Assembly: GCF_003254585.1 (NCBI RefSeq)
Contig: NZ_QJGZ01000040.1
Location: forward strand, 518,481 to 582,480
Direction of reading: 5' to 3'
Length of the DNA: 64,000 nucleotides
Origin: Flavobacterium sharifuzzamanii
GTDB lineage: Bacteria; Bacteroidota; Bacteroidia; Flavobacteriales; Flavobacteriaceae
Both the position numbers and the translations under genes were made by a program. Of the stretch, positions 29,215 through 38,362 are shown in pieces; the first letter of the stretch is position 1; each line of letters starts with the position of its first letter. The notes under the pieces were generated by a model. The model was not told the DNA's origin, searched no databases, and saw only the letters and a program-made list of their open reading frames with translations.

Positions 29215-30648
29215 ATGAAAAAGATAAAAATTACAGCAATATTATTACTGCTTACAGGACTTGCTATTTCCTGCACAGGAGGTTATGAAGAACTAAATGA
29301 GAATCCTAATCTTATTACCGAAATAAGTCCGGGAACTTTAATCAACCCAATTATTTACGGAATTGCTTCTCAAAACGCAACTCAAAGCGTAGATGTCACT
29401 TTCAATCTAATGCAGGTTTCACTTCCTTTTCCGAGTATCTCAGGAGGTTTGCATCGTTATGATGTAAGCAACAATATTGGAAACTCAGCATGGAATAATT
29501 ATTACAAATGGCTTAACAATATTAGAGAAATGCGAATGGCTTCTGTAAAAGCAGGAGACGGCAATTATGAGGCAGTGGCGTTAACACTAAATGCGTTGGT
29601 GTATGCTAATCTTACCGATCTTTTTGGGCCAGTTCCGATGACCGATGCTGCACGAGGAGAAGATGGCATTTTATATCCAAAGTATGATACGCAGGAATTT
29701 ATCTATGAAACGATTTTAGCTGATTTAGAAAGAGCTAATACTTTGTATGATACAAGCAAAGCCATGATTTATACAGAAGATATTTTGTTTCAAAACAATG
29801 TCCTGAAATGGAAGAAATTTACCAATTCTCTTAAAATGAGATTATTGCTAAGAGTTTCAAACAGAACAGAAACGGGAGCTTTTGCAAAACTGGCTTATAT
29901 GGCAGATCATCCTGAAGTGTATCCTGTTTTTACTAATACTGCCGAAAGCGCAATTTTGAAAATAACAGGCGTATCTCCAAATGTTTCTCCGTGGGGAAGA
30001 CCGCAGGATTTCAATCTTAACATCAAAATGGCTTCTTTCTTTATTGATAATTTGAACACGCTCGAAGACCCAAGAAGGGCAATAATTGCAACAGGTGCGA
30101 CAGCTTTGGTTACGAATGCACCAATTGGATTTAAAGGAATTACAAGTGCTTATGCAGGTTCAGATTCTCAGTTCAAATATAATGCTTCAACGCTTTTGAA
30201 CACGCAGGTGCAAAATCCAATGCAGATTTTTCTTTTAACGTATGCTGAGGTTGAATTCATAAAAGCAGAATTAGCACAAAGAGGTCTTATTACTGACGCC
30301 GCAGGACATTATGAAAAAGGAGTGAGAGCAGGAATCGAACAATTAAAAGCGACCACTCCAACAACTTATTTTAGCAAACCGGAAGCACAGTACGACGGAA
30401 CTTTACAAAGAATCATGCTGCAGAAATATTACGCTTTATATTTTACAGATTATCAGCAATGGTTTGAATATCGTAGAACAGGATTTCCTGTATTGCCTAC
30501 AACAACCGCGATGTTAAACAATGGAATTATGCCATCTCGATTCACTTATCCAGATAATCAGCAGATTAAAAATACCGAAAACTATCACAAAGCAGTTGAA
30601 ATGGTTGGAGGCGATAATATCAATACTAAAGTTTGGTGGGATAAATAA
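29215..30648 (+). CDS. SusD/RagB-like outer-membrane lipoprotein (SusD_2 type)
   Basis: 477 residues, with lipobox GLAISCTGG (Cys20) followed by YEELNENPN, and LTDLFGPVPMTDAA further on. The C-terminal MLQKYYALYFTDYQQWFEYRRTGFP is typical of the SusD_2/PF12771 group. It acts as the lid and ligand-capturing partner of the SusC encoded 7 bases upstream. The phosphoesterase gene starts 10 bases downstream, so the four genes to 33143 form one operon. Confidence 0.92.
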   Translation: MKKIKITAILLLLTGLAISCTGGYEELNENPNLITEISPGTLINPIIYGIASQNATQSVDVTFNLMQVSLPFPSISGGLHRYDVSNNIGNSAWNNYYKWLNNIREMRMASVKAGDGNYEAVALTLNALVYANLTDLFGPVPMTDAARGEDGILYPKYDTQEFIYETILADLERANTLYDTSKAMIYTEDILFQNNVLKWKKFTNSLKMRLLLRVSNRTETGAFAKLAYMADHPEVYPVFTNTAESAILKITGVSPNVSPWGRPQDFNLNIKMASFFIDNLNTLEDPRRAIIATGATALVTNAPIGFKGITSAYAGSDSQFKYNASTLLNTQVQNPMQIFLLTYAEVEFIKAELAQRGLITDAAGHYEKGVRAGIEQLKATTPTTYFSKPEAQYDGTLQRIMLQKYYALYFTDYQQWFEYRRTGFPVLPTTTAMLNNGIMPSRFTYPDNQQIKNTENYHKAVEMVGGDNINTKVWWDK

Positions 30649-30658
30649 ATAATAAAAA

Positions 30659-32233
30659 ATGAAAAAGACATTTATATATAGCGCATTATTGTTTTGTGGT
30701 GTTTTAACAGCGCAGACATCTGTAAAAGGAATCGTGTTTGAAGATTTAAATCAAAACGGTAAAAAGGAAAAAAAAGAAAAAGGCATTGCAAATGTTGCCG
30801 TGACCAATGGTCGTGAAGTAGTTTTAACCGATAAAAAAGGAAACTACGAACTGCCATTGCAAAGTGATGCTATAATTGCCGTAATCAAACCTTCTGGTTA
30901 TAAGATTCAGGTTAATAAAGATAATTTGCCGCAGTTTTTCTACAATCATAAACCAGCTGGTTCTCCTAAAGGAAAATTTGAAGGAGTTGCCCCAACAGGA
31001 AAATTGCTGGAATCTGTAGATTTTGGATTGCTTCCACAAAAGGAAACCAATGATTTTACAGCGCTTGTTTTTGGAGATCCACAGCCGTATAATCTGGAAG
31101 AAGTTGATTTTTTTGCAAGAGGAATTGTTGCAGAAGTAGAAGGTATTAAAAACATTCCGTTTGGATTAAGCATGGGAGATTTGGTTGGAAACGATCTTAG
31201 TTTATTCAATCCTTACATTCAGGCGGTAAAAAAAGTTGGAATTCCGTGGTACAATCTTTTAGGAAATCACGATTTAAATTTTGATGCCAAAGAAGATAAA
31301 TTGGCAGATGAAACATACGAAGCTCATTTTGGTCCAGCCAATTATGCTTTCAATTACGGAAAAGTGCATTTTATTGTTTTAGATGATGTTTTGTATCCAG
31401 ATCCGAGAGATCATGAAGGTTATTGGGGCGGATTTACAGAAGAGCAAATGCAGTTTATAGCAAATGATCTTAAAACGGTTCCAAAGGAAAATTTAATTGT
31501 ATTGGCTTTTCATATTCCGATAAGCGAACCAGATAGCAAAGACGATTCTTTTAGAGATGAAGACCGTCAAAAGCTATTCGAATTATTGAAAGATTTCCCA
31601 AATACGCTTTCACTTTCGGCGCATACGCATTTGCAGAGACAGGATTTTTTCGAAAAGAAAGACGGCTGGCTGCAGAAAAGTCCACATCACCATTACAATA
31701 TCGGAACAACTTCGGGTGATTGGTATTCCGGAAAACTGGATGAAAAAGGAATTCCAATTTCGGTTATGCGAGATGGAACGCCAAAAGGGTATGCTTTTAT
31801 CCATTTTAATGGAAATAAATATACTGTTGATTATAAAGTGGCGGGAAAACCAGAGAACTATCAAATGAAAGTTTTCGCTCCAAAAGTCGTAGCAAAAGGA
31901 AAACGTACCAAATCGGGAGTATTTGCCAATTTTTTTATGGGAAGTAAAAAAGATAAAGTCGTTTACCGTGTAGATCAAGGAGAATGGAAAGAAATGAATT
32001 ACGTAGAAGTAGAAGATCCATCGTATGTTGAGTTGGTTTACGAATGGGAATTATCGGAGGTGCTTATGCCAGGAAAACGTTCTTCTGATCCTGAAAAAAG
32101 TACGCACGTTTGGAGAGGAAATATTCCTTCTGATCTTGCTATTGGAGAACATGCTATCGAAATCAAAGCGACGGATATGTTTGGTAAAACGCATTCGGCA
32201 AATACAACTTACAGAATTGATAAAGTGAAATAA
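30659..32233 (+). CDS. Calcineurin-like metallophosphoesterase, secreted
   Basis: 524 residues with a signal peptide ending near LTAQ. Residues about 20-115 form an SdrD-B/Ig-like domain (GIVFEDLNQNGKKEKKEKGI). The catalytic domain has the metallophosphoesterase order: VFGDPQPYN, SMGDLVGNDL, LLGNHDLNFD, LAFHIPISE and SAHTHLQR. A C-terminal beta domain follows from about 360. It should hydrolyse a phosphomonoester or diester in the periplasm or at the surface. The gene is followed one base later by the glycerophosphodiester phosphodiesterase, so the two probably act in sequence on the imported compound. Confidence 0.9.
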   Translation: MKKTFIYSALLFCGVLTAQTSVKGIVFEDLNQNGKKEKKEKGIANVAVTNGREVVLTDKKGNYELPLQSDAIIAVIKPSGYKIQVNKDNLPQFFYNHKPAGSPKGKFEGVAPTGKLLESVDFGLLPQKETNDFTALVFGDPQPYNLEEVDFFARGIVAEVEGIKNIPFGLSMGDLVGNDLSLFNPYIQAVKKVGIPWYNLLGNHDLNFDAKEDKLADETYEAHFGPANYAFNYGKVHFIVLDDVLYPDPRDHEGYWGGFTEEQMQFIANDLKTVPKENLIVLAFHIPISEPDSKDDSFRDEDRQKLFELLKDFPNTLSLSAHTHLQRQDFFEKKDGWLQKSPHHHYNIGTTSGDWYSGKLDEKGIPISVMRDGTPKGYAFIHFNGNKYTVDYKVAGKPENYQMKVFAPKVVAKGKRTKSGVFANFFMGSKKDKVVYRVDQGEWKEMNYVEVEDPSYVELVYEWELSEVLMPGKRSSDPEKSTHVWRGNIPSDLAIGEHAIEIKATDMFGKTHSANTTYRIDKVK

Positions 32234-32234
32234 A

Positions 32235-33143
32235 ATGTCAAAATTCAAAAAGATAATTTCTGTCTTAATTGCAGTGTCAGCAATATATTCCTGTCGAAAT
32301 CAGAAGGCAGTTATAGCAAAAAAAACGATAGAAGTTCAGGGACACCGAGGAGATCGAGGCAATTTTCCTGAGAATTCTATTCCTGCTTTTCTAAGTGCTG
32401 TAAAAAAAGGTGCAGACGTTGTAGAACTGGATGTTGTGATTTCCAAAGATCAGAAAGTAGTCGTTTCGCATGAGCCTTTTATGTCTTCGCAATATATGCT
32501 TGACAGCGAAGGAAAAACAATTGTAAAGGATAAAGAAAAGAGTTTCAATCTTTATGAAATGACATACGACAGCATTAGAAAGTTTGACGGAGGTTCAAGA
32601 GGGAATAATGCTTTTCCTATGCAGCAGAAACAAAAAACATACAAGCCTTTACTGTCAGAAGTGATTGATAGTGTTGAAGATTATATTGCTAAAAACAATC
32701 TGAAACCAGTACGATACAATATCGAAATCAAATCTGAAAAATCGGATTATGGAAAAAGACAGCCAGAACCAGAAGCATTTACTGATTTGGTAATGAAAAT
32801 CGTTAAAGAAAAAGGAATTGTGCAAAAGATAAACATTCAGTCTTTTGACCCGACAGTATTAAATGTGATGCATAAAAGATATCCAAAAACAAAAATTGCC
32901 TATTTGGTTGGAGATGGTGGCATCGCTAAAAATCTTTTGTTGCTTGATTTTAAGCCAGAAATATACAGTCCGCATTATAAATTGTTGAACCAAGAAGCAG
33001 TGGATTCGCTTCGGTTCATGAAGATGAAAATTATTCCGTGGACTGTTAATGATGACAAAGCAATTGATAATATGATACAACTTCAGGTAGACGGAATTAT
33101 TACAGATTATCCTGAAAAAGTATTGAAAAGAAGGGCACTTTAA
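32235..33143 (+). CDS. Glycerophosphodiester phosphodiesterase lipoprotein
   Basis: 302 residues with a lipobox-like AIYSCRNQ (Cys20). The GDPD TIM barrel begins at VQGHRGDRGNFPENS (catalytic His37). It continues with GADVVELDVVISKDQ, VVSHEPFM (second His) and YNIEIKSE, and ends in PWTVNDDKAIDNMIQLQVDGIITDYPE. It releases sn-glycerol 3-phosphate and an alcohol from glycerophosphodiesters, giving carbon and phosphate. It starts one base after the phosphoesterase stop, so translation is likely coupled. Glycerophosphodiesters from phospholipids or teichoic acids are reasonable substrates, but the sequence does not decide between them. Confidence 0.92.
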   Translation: MSKFKKIISVLIAVSAIYSCRNQKAVIAKKTIEVQGHRGDRGNFPENSIPAFLSAVKKGADVVELDVVISKDQKVVVSHEPFMSSQYMLDSEGKTIVKDKEKSFNLYEMTYDSIRKFDGGSRGNNAFPMQQKQKTYKPLLSEVIDSVEDYIAKNNLKPVRYNIEIKSEKSDYGKRQPEPEAFTDLVMKIVKEKGIVQKINIQSFDPTVLNVMHKRYPKTKIAYLVGDGGIAKNLLLLDFKPEIYSPHYKLLNQEAVDSLRFMKMKIIPWTVNDDKAIDNMIQLQVDGIITDYPEKVLKRRAL

Positions 33144-33184
33144 AACTTTACATATATTAATTAAACTATAGAATATTATTTAAA

Positions 33185-33469
33185 ATGAAGGGGATAGATT
33201 TGAGAGAACACCGAGTTCTTGCTGTGGCCTTTGATAAATTTGAAGCTTTATCTTCAGCTTTTCCAGATGTTCTGGAGCAGTCACAGGAGAATGATGTCCG
33301 TGCGGCAATGGAGTCTCTGGACGGATTGCATAAAAAGTATCAATCGCTATTTCATGAACTTCAAAAATGCATTGAGGAATATGAACATAAGAAAAAGACG
33401 GTTCGTGCGACAATTAATAAAGCGAATAGAAAACTGGCCTGTGAACCGGTTAAGAGAACAGCGGTTTAA
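33185..33469 (+). CDS. Small hypothetical coiled-coil protein
   Basis: 94 residues, no signal peptide. The second half (LDGLHKKYQSLFHELQKCIEEYEHKKK) reads as an amphipathic helix that could form a coiled coil, with a basic tail. I recognise no family. It lies 41 bases after the phosphodiesterase gene and before a good terminator, so it may be the last cistron of that operon. The coding call is moderate because the frame is short and other frames are also open here. Confidence 0.45.
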   Translation: MKGIDLREHRVLAVAFDKFEALSSAFPDVLEQSQENDVRAAMESLDGLHKKYQSLFHELQKCIEEYEHKKKTVRATINKANRKLACEPVKRTAV

Positions 33470-33509
33470 ACTGATCTAGTTTTTTTTATTTAAAAATATC
33501 ATAGTTGCA

Positions 33510-33543
33510 AGACCTCTAAGTTTTTAAAATTTAGAGGTCTTTT
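33510..33543 (+). terminator. Intrinsic terminator of the phosphodiester operon
   Basis: Stem AGACCTCTAA (33510-33519) paired with TTAGAGGTCT (33531-33540), then TTT. It closes the sigma/SusCD/phosphodiesterase cluster. Confidence 0.82.
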
Positions 33544-33545
33544 AT

Positions 33546-34036
33546 GTTTGACTATGCAGAAATAAAGATTAGATGTACAGGGTTTTGATGCCTCCAAAAG
33601 AAGGAATGGATCAATTTTGGTTTTAATGTTATTTCATTTTCAATCTGTACTTCTGTCAGACCCCACATTTTAGTAAGTGGAGCCATCTATCCAAAAATGT
33701 TATATTTTCTGGAGTTAATTTGTCACCGCTTATTGCTTCAAGTTTACTATTTGTAAATATTTTAAGAAAATCAATCCGCTTTAAGTCTGCTTAGTTTTAA
33801 TTCTTGGTGTTATAGTTTTTTTGCCACTTATGCTCCAAAATGAATAAAATACTTGTTCTACGGTACAAAAAGCCGATCTGATAGGTTAAATGATCAATCC
33901 ATTTTACAAATCCTTAACAAATTGAGGCTTGAAATTTTCATTTCTTTAACAATTCGATAATTTTAACTTTTTCACTATTTGTAAAAATCATAGTTAATTT
34001 GCTGTAATAAATTTAATATTTGTAAACAAACTAACC
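33546..34036. other. Intergenic region before the TonB receptor gene
   Basis: About 490 bases with stops in all frames. I see no gene, no RNA and no repeat. An AATATTTG sequence at 34015-34022 resembles the -7 element of Bacteroidota promoters but lacks a TTG at the right spacing. Confidence 0.5.
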
Positions 34037-36913
34037 ATGAAAACAATTTACAAGGCAATTTTTATTTTCTCCGCTCTCTTTATTGTGCAAAAAATGACTG
34101 CGCAAAAAGCCACAATTAAAGGGACTGTTACAGATTCACAATCTCCTTTGCCGGGAGCTACTATTATATTGTCAAATAATCAAAAAGCAACTACGGGTTT
34201 CAGCGGTGATTTTGTGATCCAAGATGTAAGATCAGGAAGTTTGGAACTGAAGATTTCGTACATAGGATATGAAGTAAAAACGATTCAGATTGAAGTAAAA
34301 GAAAACCAGCTGCTGAATTTAGGAATTATTCGACTGGAAGCTAACTCAAAAGAATTAAATGAAGTGGTAGTAAGCGGCATGAGCCAAAGAAATAGTGAGG
34401 CAAGAGCGCTAAACATGCAGAAAAAATCAATGAGCATTGTAAACGTGATTGCGGCCGATGGCATTGGTAAATTACCGGATCGTAATGCTGCCGAAACAGT
34501 GCAGCGTATGCCGGGAGTTTCTATAGAACGCGATCAGGGAGAGGGACGTTTTGTTTCGGTGAGAGGATTGCCGCCTTTTTGGTCATCGACTACAATTAAC
34601 GGAAACCGAATTCCAACCGCAGAAGAAGAAACGACTTCAAGGGCTACAGCATTTGACTTTTTTCCATCAGACCTTATCGCTTATGTAGAAGCTACAAAAG
34701 CCATTACACCCGATATGGATGGAGATGCTATTGGAGGACGCGTAAATTTTACCACTCAGACTGCACCAACTAAAAAAACAATTAAAGCGAGTGTTTTTAG
34801 CGGTTACAATCAAAAATCAGATAAAGGAATTTACAGTGGATCGCTTACTATTGGTGATAAGAGTAAAAACGGAAAGTTTGGTTATATTATTAATGGAACG
34901 TATTGGGACAGAAACTGGGCAACGGATAATTACGAAGCCAGAAGACAAGGCGATCAGGGAGTTTATCGCTTAGAATTAAGAGACTATACCGGAGTTAGAA
35001 AAACGACAGGTTTAAATGCAGCGATGGAATTTAACCCGTCATCGAGAGACAAAATTTTCCTAAAAGCGACTTATGGCGGACTTTCTGATGAAGAAACGCA
35101 TTATAAACACCGTATCAGATTTGATAAGTTCAACAGTGCTACAAATGCTTTAACTGTAGAACAGCAGGATATTCATAATGAATTAAAGACGGAGTTTGTT
35201 GGTATTGATTTAGGAGGAAAACACCAGCTAGCTAACGGAAACTTGGACTGGAGTCTAGCTTCTTATAGAAATGAGTTTAAATACGGAAATATTCCAAATG
35301 CAGAAGACAACAGTTATTTTTTAATTCAGTTCAACCAGACGGGAGTTGGCGTAAAACCTGAATATTTAAAAAATATACCAATAACAAGTGGAGGAGCAGG
35401 GGGGGCAAGAGCATACTGGGCTGCTGATGGAGGAATGCTGGATCCTGAAAATCCAAAATCAATTTTTGATTTTTATTCTGATCCAAATTTCAAGACAGAT
35501 CCGACAAAGATGAAATTCTCTACGCTGGAATTATACAAAATTAGCATTGTAGAGCGTGACAATATTATTGCTGCGGTAAACTACGAGCATAATTTTAATG
35601 AAAGTCTTAAAATGAAGTTTGGTGTAAAATTAACCGACAAAGATCGTATTGCCACTTTTAGAGATGAGTATTACAACTGGGTTGGATCGCCAACACCGTT
35701 TTTATCGAATTATAGTGCCGATTTAATCAACCAGCCTGGCGGAACAGATTATATGCGAAGAGAAACTGGAACCAATATAGGCAATACATTTGGGCCGGTT
35801 TTATCAACGGATGGAATGACTAAGTTGTTTAATACTTCACAAGGAAATCTGGTATTAAATCCTGTAGATTCTCAGATTCCGGAATTAGGAAAAGGCTTGG
35901 GAAGAAATTTTAATGTTGATGAAACTACATCTTCAGCTTATGCAATGGCGACTTATTTATTAAATGATAAATGGACCATTTTGGGAGGTCTGAGAACGAC
36001 TCACACCATTACAAAAGTCACAGGAAAAACGGTAGAGAATAATGTGGTAGTTGATGCCGAAAACACAAAATCGTATACATCTGTTCTTCCAATGCTTCAT
36101 GTAAAATATTCTCCGATTGAGAATTTAAACGTACGTTTTGCCACAACAAGAACATTTGCTAGACCAAATTTTGGTGATATTTCTCCAGCGGGTTCTTTGA
36201 ATACTATTGATGGAGAATATGCAGGAGGAAACCCAAACCTGAACCCAACATATTCGTGGAACTTTGATTTATTGGGAGAATATTTCCTTGATGAAGTGGG
36301 ATTAATCAATGCCGGAGTATTCTATAAATCAATTACAGACCCAATTTTTGATGATACGTACCAAGGCACTATAAATGGAATTCCTGATATCGAAATCAGT
36401 TCGCCTACAAATGGCGGTGACGCTTGGATTGGCGGAATTGAATTTGGAATCACAAAAAGATTCAACTTCCTGCCAGGATTCCTAAAATATTTCGGAACTC
36501 AGATCAATGCAACGCTTATGAATTCTGAAATGACATTGGGACAGAACGCTAATAATCCAAACGGAAGAAAAGTGTCAACGCCTTATCAGGCCAAAGAATT
36601 ATATAATCTGCAATTGTTCTATGAAACAGGAAAACTAAACGTGAGAGCAGCTTTTAACCATAAAGGTGCCTACGCCACAAGTTTTGATGCTAATGCTAAA
36701 AATACCGACATGAACGATATTTATTATGGCAAATACAATTCGTTAGATTTTTCAGCTTCTTATAAAATAGGAGATCATTTTACCATTTTTAGTGACGTAA
36801 ACAATGTCTTAAACGAGCCTCTGATGTATCATTTTGGAGAAACTCCAAACAGGCCGAAACAGGTAGAATATTATGGTGTAAAATTCAATCTTGGTTTAAA
36901 ATATAATTTATAG
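34037..36913 (+). CDS. TonB-dependent receptor, non-SusC type
   Basis: 958 residues. After the signal peptide come a carboxypeptidase-like regulatory domain (about 23-115, GTVTDSQSPLPGATIIL), the plug (about 125-250, with DGIGKLPDRNAAETVQRMPG and SVRGLPPFWSSTTINGNRIP), and the barrel to the terminal GVKFNLGLKYNL. The plug wording is that of the TIGR01782-like receptors known for carbohydrate or other non-iron substrates. No SusD follows. It heads a cluster with a transporter, an FAD oxidoreductase and a phosphonatase-like hydrolase, so a phosphonate-type or phosphoester ligand is a sensible guess. Confidence 0.9.
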   Translation: MKTIYKAIFIFSALFIVQKMTAQKATIKGTVTDSQSPLPGATIILSNNQKATTGFSGDFVIQDVRSGSLELKISYIGYEVKTIQIEVKENQLLNLGIIRLEANSKELNEVVVSGMSQRNSEARALNMQKKSMSIVNVIAADGIGKLPDRNAAETVQRMPGVSIERDQGEGRFVSVRGLPPFWSSTTINGNRIPTAEEETTSRATAFDFFPSDLIAYVEATKAITPDMDGDAIGGRVNFTTQTAPTKKTIKASVFSGYNQKSDKGIYSGSLTIGDKSKNGKFGYIINGTYWDRNWATDNYEARRQGDQGVYRLELRDYTGVRKTTGLNAAMEFNPSSRDKIFLKATYGGLSDEETHYKHRIRFDKFNSATNALTVEQQDIHNELKTEFVGIDLGGKHQLANGNLDWSLASYRNEFKYGNIPNAEDNSYFLIQFNQTGVGVKPEYLKNIPITSGGAGGARAYWAADGGMLDPENPKSIFDFYSDPNFKTDPTKMKFSTLELYKISIVERDNIIAAVNYEHNFNESLKMKFGVKLTDKDRIATFRDEYYNWVGSPTPFLSNYSADLINQPGGTDYMRRETGTNIGNTFGPVLSTDGMTKLFNTSQGNLVLNPVDSQIPELGKGLGRNFNVDETTSSAYAMATYLLNDKWTILGGLRTTHTITKVTGKTVENNVVVDAENTKSYTSVLPMLHVKYSPIENLNVRFATTRTFARPNFGDISPAGSLNTIDGEYAGGNPNLNPTYSWNFDLLGEYFLDEVGLINAGVFYKSITDPIFDDTYQGTINGIPDIEISSPTNGGDAWIGGIEFGITKRFNFLPGFLKYFGTQINATLMNSEMTLGQNANNPNGRKVSTPYQAKELYNLQLFYETGKLNVRAAFNHKGAYATSFDANAKNTDMNDIYYGKYNSLDFSASYKIGDHFTIFSDVNNVLNEPLMYHFGETPNRPKQVEYYGVKFNLGLKYNL

Positions 36914-36927
36914 ACAACTATAAGTTA

Positions 36928-36994
36928 ACTCGTTGGATGCTTGTCCGTTTTATTTTTACAGTTTATTTTTTTGAACTGACTGCATCCAATGAGT
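36928..36994 (+). repeat. Wide inverted repeat between receptor and transporter genes
   Basis: ACTCGTTGGATGC at 36928-36940 pairs with GCATCCAATGAGT at 36982-36994 with a single G-T pair. The 41-base loop itself contains a small CAGTT/AACTG stem. It could be a terminator variant, an RNA structure or a protein-binding site. Confidence 0.55.
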
Positions 36995-37045
36995 TTTATA
37001 CTCATCTCAACTTACACTCCAACTATCAACCAATCTTAAGAAATT

Positions 37046-38326
37046 ATGTCTGCAAAAACATCCAATTTTAGGTTTATATTAAAAGCATCCATAGCAGCAT
37101 TTGGAACATACTTCTGCATGTATGCTTTCAGAAAGCCTTTTACTGCGGCCACATTCGACAGCATGTCTTTTTGGGGAATTGACTATAAAATTTTGCTGAT
37201 TTTGGCACAGGTTATAGGTTATACGTTTTCTAAGTTCTTAGGAATCAAAATTATATCCGAATTAAAACCTTCAAAACGTATTTTATATTTAATAAGTTTT
37301 ATAACTATTTCAGAATTGGCATTATTGGGCTTTGCTTTAGTTCCCGCACCCTATAATATTTTGTTTTTATTCATTAACGGTCTGCCGCTTGGAATGATCT
37401 GGGGTATTGTTTTTTCTTATATAGAAGGAAGAAAAACCACAGAGCTTTTGGGTGTGATTTTATGTTCCAGTTTTATCGTATCCTCTGGAACAGCAAAATC
37501 TGCTGGTGTATTTGTATTGAAAGTTTTGGGCTGCACCGAATTTTGGATGCCTTTTGTTACGGGACTTATTTTTATTGTTCCTTTAATTCTGTTTTCACTT
37601 CTGCTGGAGAGAATTCCAAATCCTGATCAGGAAGATTTGGATCTGCGGTCCAGACGAAAACCGATGGACAGAAAAGAACGCGTATCGCTTTTCAGACAGT
37701 TTGCATTTCCATTAACAGTCATTATCATATTTTACACCATGCTTACGGCAATGCGTGAATTTAGAGATAATTTTGCCAGAGAGCTATGGGATGCTTTGGG
37801 ATATAAGGAAAGCATTTCGATTTATATGTATTCAGAAATTCCAATTGCGATACTGGTTCTTGTAATTTTAGGATATTTAGGAAGCATGAAAAACAATTAT
37901 AAAGCATTCAAAAATTATCATATCGTGTTGCTGATTGGATCTTTGTTAATTGGGATTACCACTTTCTTATTTCAAAAGCATTTATTGGGCGCATTTCCAT
38001 GGATGATGATTTCGGGATTCGGTATGTACATTTGTTACATTCCGTTTAACGGTTTGTTTTTTGACCGAATGATTGCGACCTATAAAATAAAAGGAAATAG
38101 CGGATTTCTAATCTATATCGCCGATGCTTTCGGTTACCTCGGCAGTGTTTTGGTGCTGTTTTTTAAAAATTTAGGTGACAAGGATATTTCTCTCTTAAGC
38201 TTTTTTACCACTTGCATTTATCTTCTCTCAGTAGTGGGAATAATTACAACGATAATGTCTTTTAATTTCTTTAATAGAAAGTTTAAAAAACACATAAAAA
38301 TTAATGCAGCTCCTTTATATAGTTGA
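37046..38326 (+). CDS. MFS-type transporter, DUF5690-like
   Basis: 426 residues, very hydrophobic, with about twelve predicted membrane segments and an N-terminal FRFILKASIAAFGTYFCMYAFRKPF. The central cytoplasmic loop is charged (NPDQEDLDLRSRRKPMDRKERV). It resembles the DUF5690 group of the major facilitator superfamily, whose substrate is not known to me. Its place directly before a phosphonate-type oxidoreductase and hydrolase suggests uptake of their substrate across the inner membrane, after passage through the TonB receptor. It starts 132 bases after the receptor, across an inverted repeat. Confidence 0.8.
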   Translation: MSAKTSNFRFILKASIAAFGTYFCMYAFRKPFTAATFDSMSFWGIDYKILLILAQVIGYTFSKFLGIKIISELKPSKRILYLISFITISELALLGFALVPAPYNILFLFINGLPLGMIWGIVFSYIEGRKTTELLGVILCSSFIVSSGTAKSAGVFVLKVLGCTEFWMPFVTGLIFIVPLILFSLLLERIPNPDQEDLDLRSRRKPMDRKERVSLFRQFAFPLTVIIIFYTMLTAMREFRDNFARELWDALGYKESISIYMYSEIPIAILVLVILGYLGSMKNNYKAFKNYHIVLLIGSLLIGITTFLFQKHLLGAFPWMMISGFGMYICYIPFNGLFFDRMIATYKIKGNSGFLIYIADAFGYLGSVLVLFFKNLGDKDISLLSFFTTCIYLLSVVGIITTIMSFNFFNRKFKKHIKINAAPLYS

Positions 38327-38362
38327 ACAAAGGATAAATAATAATTCACAAAATAATTACAC

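Noticed and set aside
31610..31978. 122-codon open frame on the minus strand opposite the calcineurin-type phosphoesterase
   Set aside because: Antisense to the catalytic His motifs of the phosphoesterase and rich in aromatic residues without domain character.
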